Numbered from the stretch's first letter, positions 7,937 through 17,825 are shown. The stretch: DNA of 64,000 nucleotides from Alkalibacterium olivapovliticus (GCF_003003275.1 NZ_PVTO01000007.1:1-64000), one strand, 5' to 3'. Program-made: numbers and translations. The notes: a model not told the origin generated them from the letters alone.

Positions 7937-10900
7937 ATGAATTCAATATATACTTACGGTGAAGCTGATGTAGAGGCTAGATTGATTGAAGTTTTAGGTG
8001 AAGGGTTTAATCAATGGACATATCGCCGTGATCTGAAATCAGAGGATGACTTGTGGAAAAACTTGAGACAGAAAATCACCCAGAATAATCTATCGGAAAT
8101 TGGAGAAAAGCCTCTAACTAACAAAGAGTTTGACACACTAAAAATAGAACTTTTAGCACGTACGAAGACACCTTTTGATTCAGCAAAATGGCTTAAAGGT
8201 GAGAATGGCATAGCACGAATTACAATTGAACGTGAAGATACCTCTTTAGGATCTGTGTCTTTAATTTTATACTCCAGTCAAGATATTGGTGGAGGTATTT
8301 CTACATATGAAGTGGTTAATCAGATAGCTAAGCAAAAAATAAGTATGGACGGACGGGACAGACGTTTTGATGTAACATTGCTCATCAATGGATTACCAAT
8401 TGTGCAAATCGAGCTAAAACAAGCTAGGGCTAAAGATGGGGTTTATCAAGCTTTCAATCAGGTAAAAAAGTATGCCGAAGAAGGAATGTTTCGTAATAAT
8501 ATTTTTTCTACCCTCCAGTTATTTGTGATTTCAAATGAACAAACGACTCGATACTTCGCTAATGCTCTACCTAAGGATATGCACCGCAAACTACTTTTTG
8601 GATGGCGTACTAAAGACAACAGGAAGGTAGAAAACCTTTATGAATTTTGCAAGCAGGTCTTGAACATTCCTGATGCTCATCGATTAATTGCTAACTATAC
8701 AATTGTGAGTGAAGATCAAGACAATAGAAATTTGATGGTACTTCATCCCTATCAAGTTCATGCTATTGAAGCTTTGTTTACTGCTGCGAATAAACATCAA
8801 TCTGGATATGTTTGGCATGCGACAGGATCGGGAAAGACATTGACGAGTTTTGTATCAACTAAGTTACTCGCCAGAAAATCGGGTATCGACCGAACTATTA
8901 TGTTAGTGGATCGAAAAGATTTGGATAATCAAACGACTTCAGAGTTTTCCAAGTTTGCTTCAGAATTCAACACTGGCATGTCCTCAGGTAGTAATAGAGA
9001 AAACAGTTTAATAGTTGGTACTGAAAGTGCTAAAGAATTAAGTAAGACACTTTTAGCAGATGCAAATTCCAATGTCATTATTGTAACTACTCGACAAAAA
9101 TTGGATGCTGCGCTACGTTATGCGAAACGACAAGAAGAGAAAAAAGGTACTAATCGATTTAAAAAATTGTTAGGGCAGCACATTGTATTTGTAGTGGATG
9201 AATGCCATCGTGCGGTAAGTGCAGAAGGTATGGAAGACATAAAAAAAGTTTTTCCAAATTCAACTTGGTTTGGTTTTACAGGTACTCCTATTTTTGAAGA
9301 CAATAAAAAGCAAGCCAAAGGCCAGTTAGCACGAACAACACATGATCAGTATGGAGAAGTACTGCATACTTACACCATAAAGAATGCACTGGAAGATGGA
9401 TCGGTACTTGGTTTTCAAGTAGAACACGAAGATACTATTGAACCAGTATCTCTAAGTAATCAGATATTTAGTCAACTAGACAATGTAAAAGAACCGGCAT
9501 CTTACTCTAGGGAAAAGATTAATCAGCTTATCGATAACATGGATGGTATAAAAAAGGAAGAGTATTTAGATACTGAAGTATATGAAAGAGATGAGCATAT
9601 AGAGAAAGTTCTTCATAAAATTTTTCGCCCCGACAATGCTTATACGAAATTTGATTTCGAGAATGGAAGACCACAGAAGTCAGCTATTCTAACAACCAGT
9701 TCGATTGATATGGCTAAAAAATACTATTATGCTATAAAAGAAATGACTAAGCACAACGATTGGATAGAAAAAGAGTTTAGCAATCATCCTGTCCGCACGG
9801 GAAGATCCATCAGCGATCCAGATTTTCCAAGAGTTGCTATCACCTATTCTTTCGATGAAAATACCGATAAAGCTAGTGAAAAAGAAAATGAGATGCAAGA
9901 TATTATTCAAGACTACAACGATTATTTCGACACTTCATGGTCCTTAAAAGATATTGACCGCTACAATGGAGACATCAATAACCGTCTGGCACGAAAGAAA
10001 GCGGAATTTAAAAAAATTGGACAACAGATTGATTTAGTCATTGTAGTCGACCGCTTGTTAACTGGTTTTGATGCACCGACAGTTCAGACTTTATTTGTGG
10101 ACCGCAATTTAAGTTATGCTAATTTAATACAGTCTTTTTCAAGGACAAATCGAACGTTTCCAGAAAAAACTAAAGGGCTAATTGTGACGTTTCGTAAACC
10201 TCATACGATGGAGAAGAACGTCGAAGAGGCAACAAAGTTGTATTCGGAAGCGAAAGAAGAAACAGGTTTAATTTATCCAACTTATAAGGAGTCTAAGAAA
10301 CGATTCAAGAAAGCATATGAAGATCTAAAAGAATTTGTTATTGTGCCTGGTGATGTAGACGAGCACTCATCAATGGAAACAAGTGTGGAGTATGTAAAAG
10401 CATTTCAAGAGCTGAGTAACTCTTATGGGGCGTTGATTACTTATGATGACTATAACGATGATATGGAAACCTCTAAAGCTCTTAAAAGCCAAGTAAACAT
10501 TATAGAAGAACAGATGGGTGTCTACAATACTGTCAAAGGATCTATACCCCTCATCGATCCAGAGCGGGAAATAGATTTGTCTGGTATTGAATTTTTCGGC
10601 GAAAATAATACTAAACTATATGATATTGACTCAACCTATATAGATCGATTACTGGATACTTATTCTGCAAATGATCAGAATGTTCGAGATGAGATTGAAA
10701 ATGCCTTACAAAAATTGAATAAAAGTGAGTATGTAAAAGAAGTATACCGCTCTATTCTAAATGCAATGGATAGAAACGAGTTAGACATAAGCGAAGATGT
10801 TTTTGTTGTTAAAAGACGATTTTTTACAAATTCTAGAGATGGAGTAATTAAATCTTTTGCTAACGAATGGTTCGTATCTGAAAATGAACTCTACTCTTCA

Positions 10901-11089
10901 GCTGTTCAATACATGGTTGGAGCAGATTCAGTTCCCAATATTGGAAGTATCATTGAAACCAAAGACTATGATAGCTACAAAGTAGCAAACCCTGATGCTA
11001 AGCCTTTTAAATATGCTCAAGCCATGAAGCGTAAATGGAGAAATCTCTTAGATGAAGTCATAGTGCCTTTAGATAATGAGTTGAGGTAG
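7937..11089 (+). CDS. hsdR: type I restriction endonuclease subunit R
   Basis: A 1050-residue restriction and translocation subunit. The N-terminal PD-(D/E)XK nuclease region ends in the motif QIELKQAR; next come two RecA-like helicase domains with Walker A ATGSGKT, DEAH-like VVDECHR, and TGTPIF; then [13 protein letters not shown] and QSFSRTNRT, and a helical C-terminal region. ATG at 7937 is preferred over 7901 because GGTAGG precedes it and the earlier ATG overlaps a -10 box. The gene is separated from hsdM and hsdS by the inversion cassette and seems to have its own promoter, so restriction activity need not follow the switch. Confidence 0.95.
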   Translation: MNSIYTYGEADVEARLIEVLGEGFNQWTYRRDLKSEDDLWKNLRQKITQNNLSEIGEKPLTNKEFDTLKIELLARTKTPFDSAKWLKGENGIARITIEREDTSLGSVSLILYSSQDIGGGISTYEVVNQIAKQKISMDGRDRRFDVTLLINGLPIVQIELKQARAKDGVYQAFNQVKKYAEEGMFRNNIFSTLQLFVISNEQTTRYFANALPKDMHRKLLFGWRTKDNRKVENLYEFCKQVLNIPDAHRLIANYTIVSEDQDNRNLMVLHPYQVHAIEALFTAANKHQSGYVWHATGSGKTLTSFVSTKLLARKSGIDRTIMLVDRKDLDNQTTSEFSKFASEFNTGMSSGSNRENSLIVGTESAKELSKTLLADANSNVIIVTTRQKLDAALRYAKRQEEKKGTNRFKKLLGQHIVFVVDECHRAVSAEGMEDIKKVFPNSTWFGFTGTPIFEDNKKQAKGQLARTTHDQYGEVLHTYTIKNALEDGSVLGFQVEHEDTIEPVSLSNQIFSQLDNVKEPASYSREKINQLIDNMDGIKKEEYLDTEVYERDEHIEKVLHKIFRPDNAYTKFDFENGRPQKSAILTTSSIDMAKKYYYAIKEMTKHNDWIEKEFSNHPVRTGRSISDPDFPRVAITYSFDENTDKASEKENEMQDIIQDYNDYFDTSWSLKDIDRYNGDINNRLARKKAEFKKIGQQIDLVIVVDRLLTGFDAPTVQTLFVDRNLSYANLIQSFSRTNRTFPEKTKGLIVTFRKPHTMEKNVEEATKLYSEAKEETGLIYPTYKESKKRFKKAYEDLKEFVIVPGDVDEHSSMETSVEYVKAFQELSNSYGALITYDDYNDDMETSKALKSQVNIIEEQMGVYNTVKGSIPLIDPEREIDLSGIEFFGENNTKLYDIDSTYIDRLLDTYSANDQNVRDEIENALQKLNKSEYVKEVYRSILNAMDRNELDISEDVFVVKRRFFTNSRDGVIKSFANEWFVSENELYSSAVQYMVGADSVPNIGSIIETKDYDSYKVANPDAKPFKYAQAMKRKWRNLLDEVIVPLDNELR

Positions 11090-11141
11090 GATTCACTTGA
11101 TAAGTGTGAAATAAGTAATGATTGAAAAAGGAAGTGATCTT

Positions 11142-12065
11142 ATGACTATCTATCGCATAAGAAACAATGAAATGTTAGAGATTCAAGAAGAACTGTTCAC
11201 AAAAGAGAGAGACATGCAGATACTAATCGAATCAAATCTAGAGAATTTGTTTAATTTGAAATTCGTTGCAACAGAATTCTCTGTAGATGATTTTCGTCTA
11301 GATACAGTTGCTTTCGACGAAGAGACACAGAGTTTTACTATTATTGAATATAAAAAAGGCAAATTGTCTAGTGTCATTGATCAAGGATATGCTTATTTAA
11401 ACACACTTTTAGCTCATAAAGGGGAATTTGTATTATGTTATAACGAACGATATCCTAATTATGTGAAAAAAATTTAGAGTATTGATTGGTCTCAGACGCG
11501 GGTTATTTTTATAGCAAATGATTACACCAATTATCAATATGGAGCAATTAATAATCCTGACCTGCCAATTGACTTAGTCATGGTAAAAAAATATAGCAAT
11601 GGATTTATATACGTAGAAAAATTGAACAAAACTACTACTAAGCAAAGAACTTCAAAACAAGAAACTAAACAAGAAGTAAGTAAAAAGGGATTGTCTGAAG
11701 AAATTAAAGTGTATACTGAAGATGAGCACATCCAAAAAGGTTCTATAGAAATTCAAGAACTTTATGAAGAGCTAAAAGAAATGATAGTAAGCTGGGATAG
11801 TAGGATAACTATTAAACCTACTAAGCTATATAACTCATTTAAACTGAAACGGAATATAGTAGATATACATATTCAAAAGAAATCACTGAAAATTTGGGTT
11901 AATTTGAAATATGGTGAGTTACATGACTTTGAAAACATTGCTCGAGATGTAAGTAAAACAGGCCATTGGGGAAATGGGGATTATGAAATCGTCATAACAG
12001 ATAATCAAAATATCGAATATGTAGCCAGTCTAATTAAACAATCTTGGAGATACCACAAGCAATGA
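11142..12065 (+). pseudogene. nuclease-like DUF5655 protein gene split by an in-frame TAG
   Basis: Two open stretches in one frame encode halves of one protein of the predicted-transport/DUF5655 family. The first half has a restriction-nuclease-like core (RLDTVAFDEE then IIEYKKGK). The second continues SIDWSQTRVIFIANDYTNYQ, a charged linker, and a DUF5655 domain (IVSWDSRITIKP, VDIHIQKKSLKIWV). TAG at 11475-11477 interrupts right before SIDWSQ; no frame change occurs. The ATG at 11142 follows AAAGGAAGTG. The family is often found near restriction systems. It could be a true loss of function, or a suppressed or sequencing-level stop. Confidence 0.7.
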
Positions 12066-12189
12066 GAAACTAGAGTTAGCGGGTATTTAATTAAACCAAT
12101 ATGAAGAAAATTTATGTAGTAAACTGTAATTAGTATTACTATTTATAGTTAAGATAAAGGTCAGAATACAAAGTGTTAAAAAAATAATT

Positions 12190-12393
12190 ATTGAACTGAA
12201 ACATGAAGCGAAAGTGTCTAAAATTTCTGAAGAACAACTGTACTACTTGATGAGTAGAGGACTAAGCGAAGAAACCGCGACAGAAATGATCGTCATGGGA
12301 TTCGTAGAACCCTTTACTAAAGAGTTACCAATGGAATACGCCGTTGAACTAAACCGTCTCATTAGTTTCGAGATGGAAGGGTCAGTAGGGTAA
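12190..12393 (+). pseudogene. sufB: sufB 3' fragment, right copy
   Basis: About 67 codons of the SufB C-terminus, from [12 protein letters not shown] through [20 protein letters not shown] to EMEGSVG and TAA. The copy matches the family consensus better than the left copy (NRL and GSVG intact) and is followed at once by a strong terminator. It is therefore likely the original chromosomal end of sufB, cut off from its body by insertion. The rest of sufB is not in this window. Confidence 0.85.
12229..12305 (+). repeat. 77-bp perfect direct repeat inside sufB, right copy
   Basis: Identical to 400-476 in the same orientation. Confidence 0.9.
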
Positions 12394-12404
12394 TAAAATA
12401 ATGT

Positions 12405-12443
12405 AAGTCCCGAATCGCTTAGGATCGATTCGGGACTTTTTTT
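12405..12443 (+). terminator. terminator after sufB right copy
   Basis: AAGTCCCGAATCG pairs with CGATTCGGGACTT and is followed by seven T. Strong rho-independent terminator. Confidence 0.9.
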
Positions 12444-12475
12444 CTATTAATAAAAAATACCGATTAGTTTTCTAC

Positions 12476-12784
12476 TGTGACTAGTTCAGGCCCCGTTGCA
12501 TTCAAGAACTGGTCTCAAAAAACTTATTGAGACTACTTAATATGAGATTTTCTTTAGAACTAGTCACTAAAATGATATTGAAGCTAGTTCATCTTCAAAA
12601 CTTGAAAGAAGTGGTTGCAAAAGACTTATTGAGACTAGTTCTTTCTTGGATTTTGGATAAACTGGTCACTAAATTCGTTTAGTGACTACTTCCTATATTA
12701 ATTACTCATGAACTAGTCTCAAAAGCTATATAGAGACTAGTTGGGTGCCGTTAAGCTGTTCAACTGGTCTCAATTCTGACCAGC
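12476..12784. repeat. array of about eleven ACTAGTCTCAA-type motifs in alternating orientation
   Basis: No gene is visible between 12394 and 12862. Instead a 12-13-base motif, GAACTAGTCTCAA or the variant AACTGGTCACTAAA, recurs in both orientations and makes successive hairpins. Examples are 12512-12518 with 12527-12533, 12665-12673 with 12678-12686, and 12711-12720 with 12733-12742 (a perfect 10-bp pair). Spacers are short and irregular. No match to a known element is recognised. Confidence 0.8.
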
Positions 12785-12862
12785 AGAGATAATAAAACTA
12801 CCAGAGGCTCCTAAAAAAATGAAAAACGACTTATTGGCATAAGTCGTTTCCTCTTAATGCTA

Positions 12863-13777
12863 TTAAATATAATGAGAGGATTTGGCAAATCCTGCTATTG
12901 TAAACTCAGTGTTTAAAATTGATCTGATTCTTCGTTTAGGTAGAGAGCCACCACACCATGTATACATCGTATTGCTGGTCAGCTGTTCTTCAGGAAACAG
13001 AAATTTAAATGCCTTAACCTCTGATAGGAAGAGCTCATTGAGTGAAGTAAAATGCTTACAGGAGCGACAGTGACTACTCTTAGAGGTTGTTTTTAAGTCA
13101 AAAGACCCACAACGGCTGCAGGTTAGGCCTTTCCTTAGCTCTTTAAAAGTATAAGAAGGTAATTTTCTCTGGTAAGGAAGCTCTTTTTGGCTTTCTTCCA
13201 ATAGTCTGTCAGCAATATGGTAATGCTTGTCCAACAATGTGCTGCTACGACGGTTGATATCGGTAAAATGAGGAGCAAGTTGCGGTAGGAAAATATATGG
13301 ATTATCCTGCTTAGCTTCATAAAGAATGAACGAAGAATTAACGAACACAACATTCGGAACAATACGTAAACTGTGCTCCCACTGGCTGATTAATTTGGTG
13401 AATACAGTCGTCGTACGATTTAATTGACCAGCTGGACTGACGATATCCTGACCAGATGTTGTCCGAAACTGTCCCGATTGATCTGTATAATTGCCTTCAT
13501 AATTCTTTATTTCATACAAATATAGTGCTTCTGAAGTTACTATGAGTGAATCGATTTGAATAGGCGTACTGCCGATAACCAGTGACAGATCGTTGAGAAT
13601 GATAGCCTCGCTGGTTAAATAGTTCACCACTAGAGAATCAAAAAGCAACTCGCCTTCATAGCCCTTAGTTAAAATAGACAAGTGCTGTTTTTCTCTGTAG
13701 TGAAGAGTCAGTCGTCTGTCCAGCAATTCTAGTGAAGTCAGTAATTCTGGTTTAGTCCGCTGTTTTTTTATAAGCAT
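12863..13777 (-). CDS. NERD nuclease-related domain protein with zinc ribbon
   Basis: A 304-residue protein. Residues 38-160 fit the NERD domain, related to restriction nucleases: GYEGE at 39-43, a conserved aspartate in QIDSL and the EIKNYEG motif near 89-95. A C-terminal zinc ribbon is seen as CSRCG then CRSCK. NERD proteins in Firmicutes are of unclear role, perhaps in DNA processing or defence. The gene stands alone, convergent with nothing on its left but the repeat array and divergent from the EamA gene. The function beyond the domain call is not known. Confidence 0.8.
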   Translation of the reverse strand: MLIKKQRTKPELLTSLELLDRRLTLHYREKQHLSILTKGYEGELLFDSLVVNYLTSEAIILNDLSLVIGSTPIQIDSLIVTSEALYLYEIKNYEGNYTDQSGQFRTTSGQDIVSPAGQLNRTTTVFTKLISQWEHSLRIVPNVVFVNSSFILYEAKQDNPYIFLPQLAPHFTDINRRSSTLLDKHYHIADRLLEESQKELPYQRKLPSYTFKELRKGLTCSRCGSFDLKTTSKSSHCRSCKHFTSLNELFLSEVKAFKFLFPEEQLTSNTMYTWCGGSLPKRRIRSILNTEFTIAGFAKSSHYI

Positions 13778-14017
13778 ATTCCACCCCCATAGTATTACTA
13801 TTTACAGTTAAAAGAAATTCTCACTTTATTTTATAGTGACTTTCTGATGATGAGCTTCTTCACCGACGGTAATAGTGAAAAGCGATTCAAAAAGACAGAC
13901 TGTATTGATGCTCGTCAAAAATAGTGTTATTTGATCCGCTTTAAATGGTATACTTTAATTCGTAATTGTGAATCTTATAATCAAACAAGATTCCGATATT
14001 TTCACAAAGGAGGCCCC

Positions 14018-14929
14018 ATGTTTTATTTATTCTTAGCCGTTATATGTAGTGCGGCAATTGCACTCATTTTTAAATACACCGAAAATACTGACACCAACAG
14101 ATATGTCATAACAAGCGCTAACTATTTTATGGCGTTTGTCATCAGTTTTATTATGATTATGTATCAGGGACTCTTTAATGGCGTAACCAGAGAAGCATCG
14201 TTTATAAGTGAAATTGGCCAGCTGTCTTTAGATAATCAGTACATATTATCTCCTTATTCAAGTATTGTCTGGGGGATTATTGTCGGTGGGATATCAGGTG
14301 TGTTCTTTTTCTTGTCGTTTACCTATTATCAGAAAAGTGTTAAAGATAATGGTGTTGGTATATCAGGAACGATAGCCAAGTTAGGGATACTGATTCCTAT
14401 GATTTTTTCGATACTCATCTGGAGAGAATTTCCTACATCCGTTCAGTGGATAGGGATCCTGTTATCTTTAGTCTCGATAGTTGTTGTCAATTTGTCCAAG
14501 AAGTCAATCAAGCGATTTGATTTTAAACCGACTATTTTACTTCTGTTTATCTTTGGCGGGATGGCTGAATTTTCAAATAAGATTTACCAGCAGTATGCTT
14601 TAAATGAGTACAAGGATATCTTTCTGTTCACCATATTTTTCGTCGCCTTTATAATCAGTGTCACGTACACTGCGAATACCAAGGGGAAGGCCACACTTAA
14701 AGACATCCTTATTGGGTTTGCAGTTGGTATACCGAATTTATTTTCGTCTTACTTTCTCATTCAATCGCTTGATACAGTAACGACCTCGGTGGCTTTTCCT
14801 ATTTACAGTGCGGGGAGTATTGTCTTAATAAATTTAGGCGGCTTACTTATCTATAGAGAAAAAATTGCCCGCAAGAATCAGGTATCCATTGTTATGACGA
14901 TTGTTGCACTTGTTTTGATTAATGCCTAA
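14018..14929 (+). CDS. EamA/DMT-family membrane transporter
   Basis: A 303-residue integral membrane protein with about ten hydrophobic segments, starting MFYLFLAVICSAAIALIF, in the two-repeat pattern of the drug/metabolite transporter superfamily. ATG at 14018 is chosen because AAAGGAGG stands seven bases before it; an upstream in-frame ATG at 13931 has no ribosome site. The substrate cannot be told. The gene is monocistronic, ending in a strong terminator. Confidence 0.75.
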   Translation: MFYLFLAVICSAAIALIFKYTENTDTNRYVITSANYFMAFVISFIMIMYQGLFNGVTREASFISEIGQLSLDNQYILSPYSSIVWGIIVGGISGVFFFLSFTYYQKSVKDNGVGISGTIAKLGILIPMIFSILIWREFPTSVQWIGILLSLVSIVVVNLSKKSIKRFDFKPTILLLFIFGGMAEFSNKIYQQYALNEYKDIFLFTIFFVAFIISVTYTANTKGKATLKDILIGFAVGIPNLFSSYFLIQSLDTVTTSVAFPIYSAGSIVLINLGGLLIYREKIARKNQVSIVMTIVALVLINA

Positions 14930-14957
14930 AAACGAAAGTTTGCAATTTTAAAAAGAT

Positions 14958-14998
14958 AAAAACCTCGACATGTCGTTATGGACACCGTCGAGGTTTTT
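14958..14998. terminator. bidirectional terminator
   Basis: AACCTCGAC and GTCGAGGTT pair and are followed by TTTTT; A runs on the other side allow use by the convergent gene at 15016. Confidence 0.88.
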
Positions 14999-15015
14999 GC
15001 GTTCAAATTAATAGT

Positions 15016-15801
15016 TTATTTAATATCTTTATACTCAACTTCCCAAGCCCGTTTAACAGCTGGCCGTTCACCGATGCGTTCAGCCCATTTTTTCAAGTGA
15101 GTATACTCGTCAGCTTTCAGGAACTCAGCTGCATTTCCATACAAAGCCCCTTGGACAAGTCGGCCATACCAAGGCCAGATTGCCATATCCGCAATGGTGT
15201 ACTCGTCACCGTTGATGTAGTCTTTATCTGCCAGATGTCTGTCGAGCAGATCAAGCTGACGTTTGGTTTCCATCGTAAAGCGATTGATAGGGTACTCTTG
15301 GTTAGTTGGCGCGTAATGATAGAAGTGTCCGAACCCTCCGCCTACATACGGAGCTGCACCTGTCTGCCAGAACAACCAGTTCATCAGTTCTGTTTTTTCA
15401 GCAAGGGCAGTCGGAATGAACTGTCCGAATTTCTCAGCTAGGTATAACAGAATATTGACGGATTCAAACACACGAACGGGTTTGTCCTGAGAATGATCCA
15501 TCATGGCTGGAATTTTAGAGTTGGGATTGATGTTGACGAAATCACTTCCAAACTGATCGCCGTCGCCAATGTTGATCAAGTATAGGTCATACTTGGCATC
15601 CTCAACGCCAGCGTCTTTCAATTCTTCAAGCATGATAGCCACTTTCTGTCCATTAGGTGTCCCTAATGAATAGACCTGCAGTGGATGTTCACCTACTGGT
15701 AGTTTCTGTTCAAAGCGACTTCCAGCTACTGGCTGGTTACCGAATTGATTTTTCTCATCTTGATTCCATTCCCATACGTTAGGGACTTCGTAATTTGACA
15801 T
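15016..15801 (-). CDS. yghU: YghU-type glutathione S-transferase-fold disulfide reductase
   Basis: A 261-residue thioredoxin-fold/GST protein closely resembling E. coli YghU. Typical blocks are PVGEHPLQVYSLGTPNGQKV, the substrate loop NPNSKIPAM, VFESVNILLYLAEKFG, and GGGFGHFYHYAP. Family members reduce disulfides with glutathione or a related thiol, in the cytoplasm. ATG at 15801 lies eight bases after AAGGAG; a GTG three codons earlier overlaps that site and is unlikely. Monocistronic. Confidence 0.88.
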   Translation of the reverse strand: MSNYEVPNVWEWNQDEKNQFGNQPVAGSRFEQKLPVGEHPLQVYSLGTPNGQKVAIMLEELKDAGVEDAKYDLYLINIGDGDQFGSDFVNINPNSKIPAMMDHSQDKPVRVFESVNILLYLAEKFGQFIPTALAEKTELMNWLFWQTGAAPYVGGGFGHFYHYAPTNQEYPINRFTMETKRQLDLLDRHLADKDYINGDEYTIADMAIWPWYGRLVQGALYGNAAEFLKADEYTHLKKWAERIGERPAVKRAWEVEYKDIK

Positions 15802-15888
15802 TATATCCACTCCTTATAGGTTTAGTATACTGCTTTAATATTTTTACACAAGAATTCCATCACTACGTAATCGGTAAATTAGTTTAAA

Positions 15889-16395
15889 CTACTTTTGGTA
15901 ATGTTCTCTCAAAAGCCCCATAGACAGACTAGTGTGATACTTGCCTTGAATGAAATACTGTTGTTCTTTTTTGCCTTCAATTTTAAAGCCCACTTTTTCA
16001 TAAATATGGACTGCTTTTTCATTATAATCTACGACATCAAGTGTTATTTTATTCAGGTTCAGCTGATTAAAGCCGTAATCGACTATACTGCGCACAACTT
16101 TTTCAGCATATCCTTTCCCCTGATTATCGGGATCCAGCATGATAGCTAATACTGCAGTCCGGTGGCGCAAATTAATCAGGTGCAGATTCGTGTAGCCAAT
16201 CCGCACCTCTTCCGCATAAGCAATAAATTGTCTAGCGGACTCATCTTTCTGACGATTTTCAAAAGAACTTGTGTACTTTTCTTTATTCATATATGGCTCA
16301 CTAAACCAGTAATCCATAACGTCTGGATTTTTAAATAAGTCAAGCAGATAATCTGTATCGTCCTTTTCTACAGGTGTTAAAGTTATCTTGTTCAT
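15889..16395 (-). CDS. SpeG-like spermidine N-acetyltransferase (GNAT)
   Basis: A 168-residue GNAT-fold acetyltransferase. The YWFSEPY motif near 29-35 and the stretch GYTNLHLINLRHRTA resemble SpeG, which acetylates spermidine and spermine to detoxify polyamines. The acetyl-CoA loop is DNQGKGYAEKV, and the C-terminal block NEKAVHIYEKVGFKIEG is typical. ATG at 16395 is preceded by AGGAGGC. Monocistronic. A general RimL-like acetyltransferase is the alternative. Confidence 0.78.
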   Translation of the reverse strand: MNKITLTPVEKDDTDYLLDLFKNPDVMDYWFSEPYMNKEKYTSSFENRQKDESARQFIAYAEEVRIGYTNLHLINLRHRTAVLAIMLDPDNQGKGYAEKVVRSIVDYGFNQLNLNKITLDVVDYNEKAVHIYEKVGFKIEGKKEQQYFIQGKYHTSLSMGLLREHYQK

Positions 16396-16628
16396 TGTAT
16401 GCCTCCTGATATTGGTTCTGTATTATCCTATTTTAACGTAAACTATAGTGTTTTATCTAAGCTCATCTACTTCATTTTATACGCTTTCTATAGGTTTATC
16501 AAATATCTATCACCCCCGTGACCTTATTTTACTTAGTCAAACTTAGATATAGAACGAAGTAGAGTGTAACAGTGATTTTTTAGAGAAGTGAAGTAAGTAG
16601 ACCAGTTTACTTCAGTAGATTAAGGGTG

Positions 16629-16720
16629 GATCTTCAGAAGTTGAGGCTAGCTTTGTTCTAAGTTACGAAGATTAGGTAAATTCTTAAGAAGTTTTGGGTA
16701 TAAAGGGTTCAACTTCTTAA
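16629..16720. repeat. CTTAAGAAGTT motif cluster
   Basis: The gap 16396-16913 has no gene. It holds ATCTTCAGAAGTTGAG at 16629, and TTAAGAAGTT at 16684-16693 paired perfectly with AACTTCTTAA at 16711-16720. The same motif family appears at 31837-31983 and once near 23608. The hairpin has no T run and does not look like a terminator. Confidence 0.65.
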
Positions 16721-16913
16721 AAAGAATGCTATACTCGTACTAGATTGAAGAGATTACACGAACATCCTTGTTAAAGTAACTATAATACACTTATAAATAA
16801 AACAACAAAGAGGTCATTGCGTACCTGCTCTATATAAATCTAAGACATTAGAAGAAAGCACTATAGACTTGTAGGCATTTAATTATAAATACACATTTTT
16901 GGAGATGAAGACA

Positions 16914-17567
16914 ATGAAAAATTACAGAGGATATGCCTTACTATCAATCAGCTCAGCTGTTATAGCTTTAGCGATTTCTCTTATGCTGAAAGCATCTGTC
17001 GGCGTAGGCGCTTTTGATGCGTTTACCCAATCGGTATCATTAATGGCAGGGATAAGAATAGGGACTGTTGCTATGACAGTTAACTTGCTCTGCGTCCTGG
17101 GACAGCTGATCTTATTAAAAAGGGACTTCGGTTTCAACCGTTTGCTGCAGATTCCTATGAGTGTATTAGTTGGTATGCTGGTTAATTTTTTCTATTATGA
17201 TTTACTTGGAACGGCCCAGATCGAAAATTATGTGACAGCATTGATTACCTTTTTCATTTCATTGGTCACAGTCGCTTTTTCCGTAAGCATGATTATGACG
17301 CTGAATCTGATTACACCTCCAATTGAGAGTTTCTGTATGGAATTGACGAAAAGTGTACCTCTTAAATTCTCCACCATCAGACAACTTGTTGATATTCTGT
17401 GCATCGTCGTATCGGTAGTCATCACCTTCACCTTTGGGTTCACCTTACCTGTCAGAGAAGGGACAGTCATCGGCATGCTGATTTTTGCACCTTTACTGGG
17501 CTTTTTCATTAACAAAATTCAACCAGTCCTGCTTAAAAAGGGCATTGTGCAGGAAGCTGGGATTTAA
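16914..17567 (+). CDS. YczE/YitT-family integral membrane protein
   Basis: A 217-residue protein with five to six hydrophobic segments (GYALLSISSAVIALAISLML, AMTVNLLCVLGQLILL, ALITFFISLVTVAFSVSMI and others) and the family pattern LKASVGVGAFDAF. Related proteins (YczE, YyaS) are membrane proteins of unknown transport role. ATG at 16914 follows GGAG by eight bases; the TTG and ATG just upstream overlap that site. It may be cotranscribed with the small gene at 17640. Confidence 0.7.
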   Translation: MKNYRGYALLSISSAVIALAISLMLKASVGVGAFDAFTQSVSLMAGIRIGTVAMTVNLLCVLGQLILLKRDFGFNRLLQIPMSVLVGMLVNFFYYDLLGTAQIENYVTALITFFISLVTVAFSVSMIMTLNLITPPIESFCMELTKSVPLKFSTIRQLVDILCIVVSVVITFTFGFTLPVREGTVIGMLIFAPLLGFFINKIQPVLLKKGIVQEAGI

Positions 17568-17639
17568 ATCAAAAGGGTAAAGTTAATTGATTGGTTCGAT
17601 TAAATAAAATCTGTTAGACAAAAAAAAAAGGAACATATA

Positions 17640-17825
17640 ATGGATAAAAAGATAATCGAGGAAACATTAGTTGATCGTAAAAAGATTTTGGAAGAAGCTC
17701 GCCAGCACAATAATGAGGCAGAAGAATTAGATACAGGCCCTTATGTAGAAGTTGAGTTTGAAAAAGAAATAAGACAAATTGAACTTGAAATTGATGATTT
17801 AGATTCAAAATTGAAGAATCTGTAA
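17640..17825 (+). CDS. small coiled-coil hypothetical protein
   Basis: A 61-residue, acidic, highly charged peptide predicted to be mostly helix (IIEETLVDRKKILEEARQ; EKEIRQIELEIDDLDSKL). AAAGGA stands seven bases before the ATG. No family is recognised. The stop codon lies inside a hairpin that ends in a T run. Confidence 0.55.
   Translation: MDKKIIEETLVDRKKILEEARQHNNEAEELDTGPYVEVEFEKEIRQIELEIDDLDSKLKNL

Larger units (their letters stand above)
565..12189. mobile_element. defence island inserted at the 3' end of sufB
   Basis: The segment between the two sufB 3' ends is visibly AT-richer than the flanks. It holds only defence or recombination genes: ATPase-DUF4435, HsdM, HsdS, tyrosine recombinase, a second HsdS, HsdR and a nuclease-like gene. 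Both borders carry the same sufB tail, the usual footprint of an element that enters a gene end and supplies a replacement 3' end. The only recombinase present looks like an hsdS invertase, so the integration enzyme is uncertain. The exact crossover base cannot be fixed from one sequence. Confidence 0.6.

Noticed and set aside
7862-7946. Start of the second hsdS at the ATG 7946
   Set aside because: The residues before AWEQR do not resemble an HsdS N-terminus, lack a ribosome site and collide with the hsdR start, so the cassette reading is preferred.
12476-12784. CRISPR array
   Set aside because: Units are short, degenerate and alternate in orientation; spacers are irregular and no cas gene is present.
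13931-14017. N-terminal extension of the EamA transporter
   Set aside because: The strong AAAGGAGG site is directly before the later ATG at 14018.
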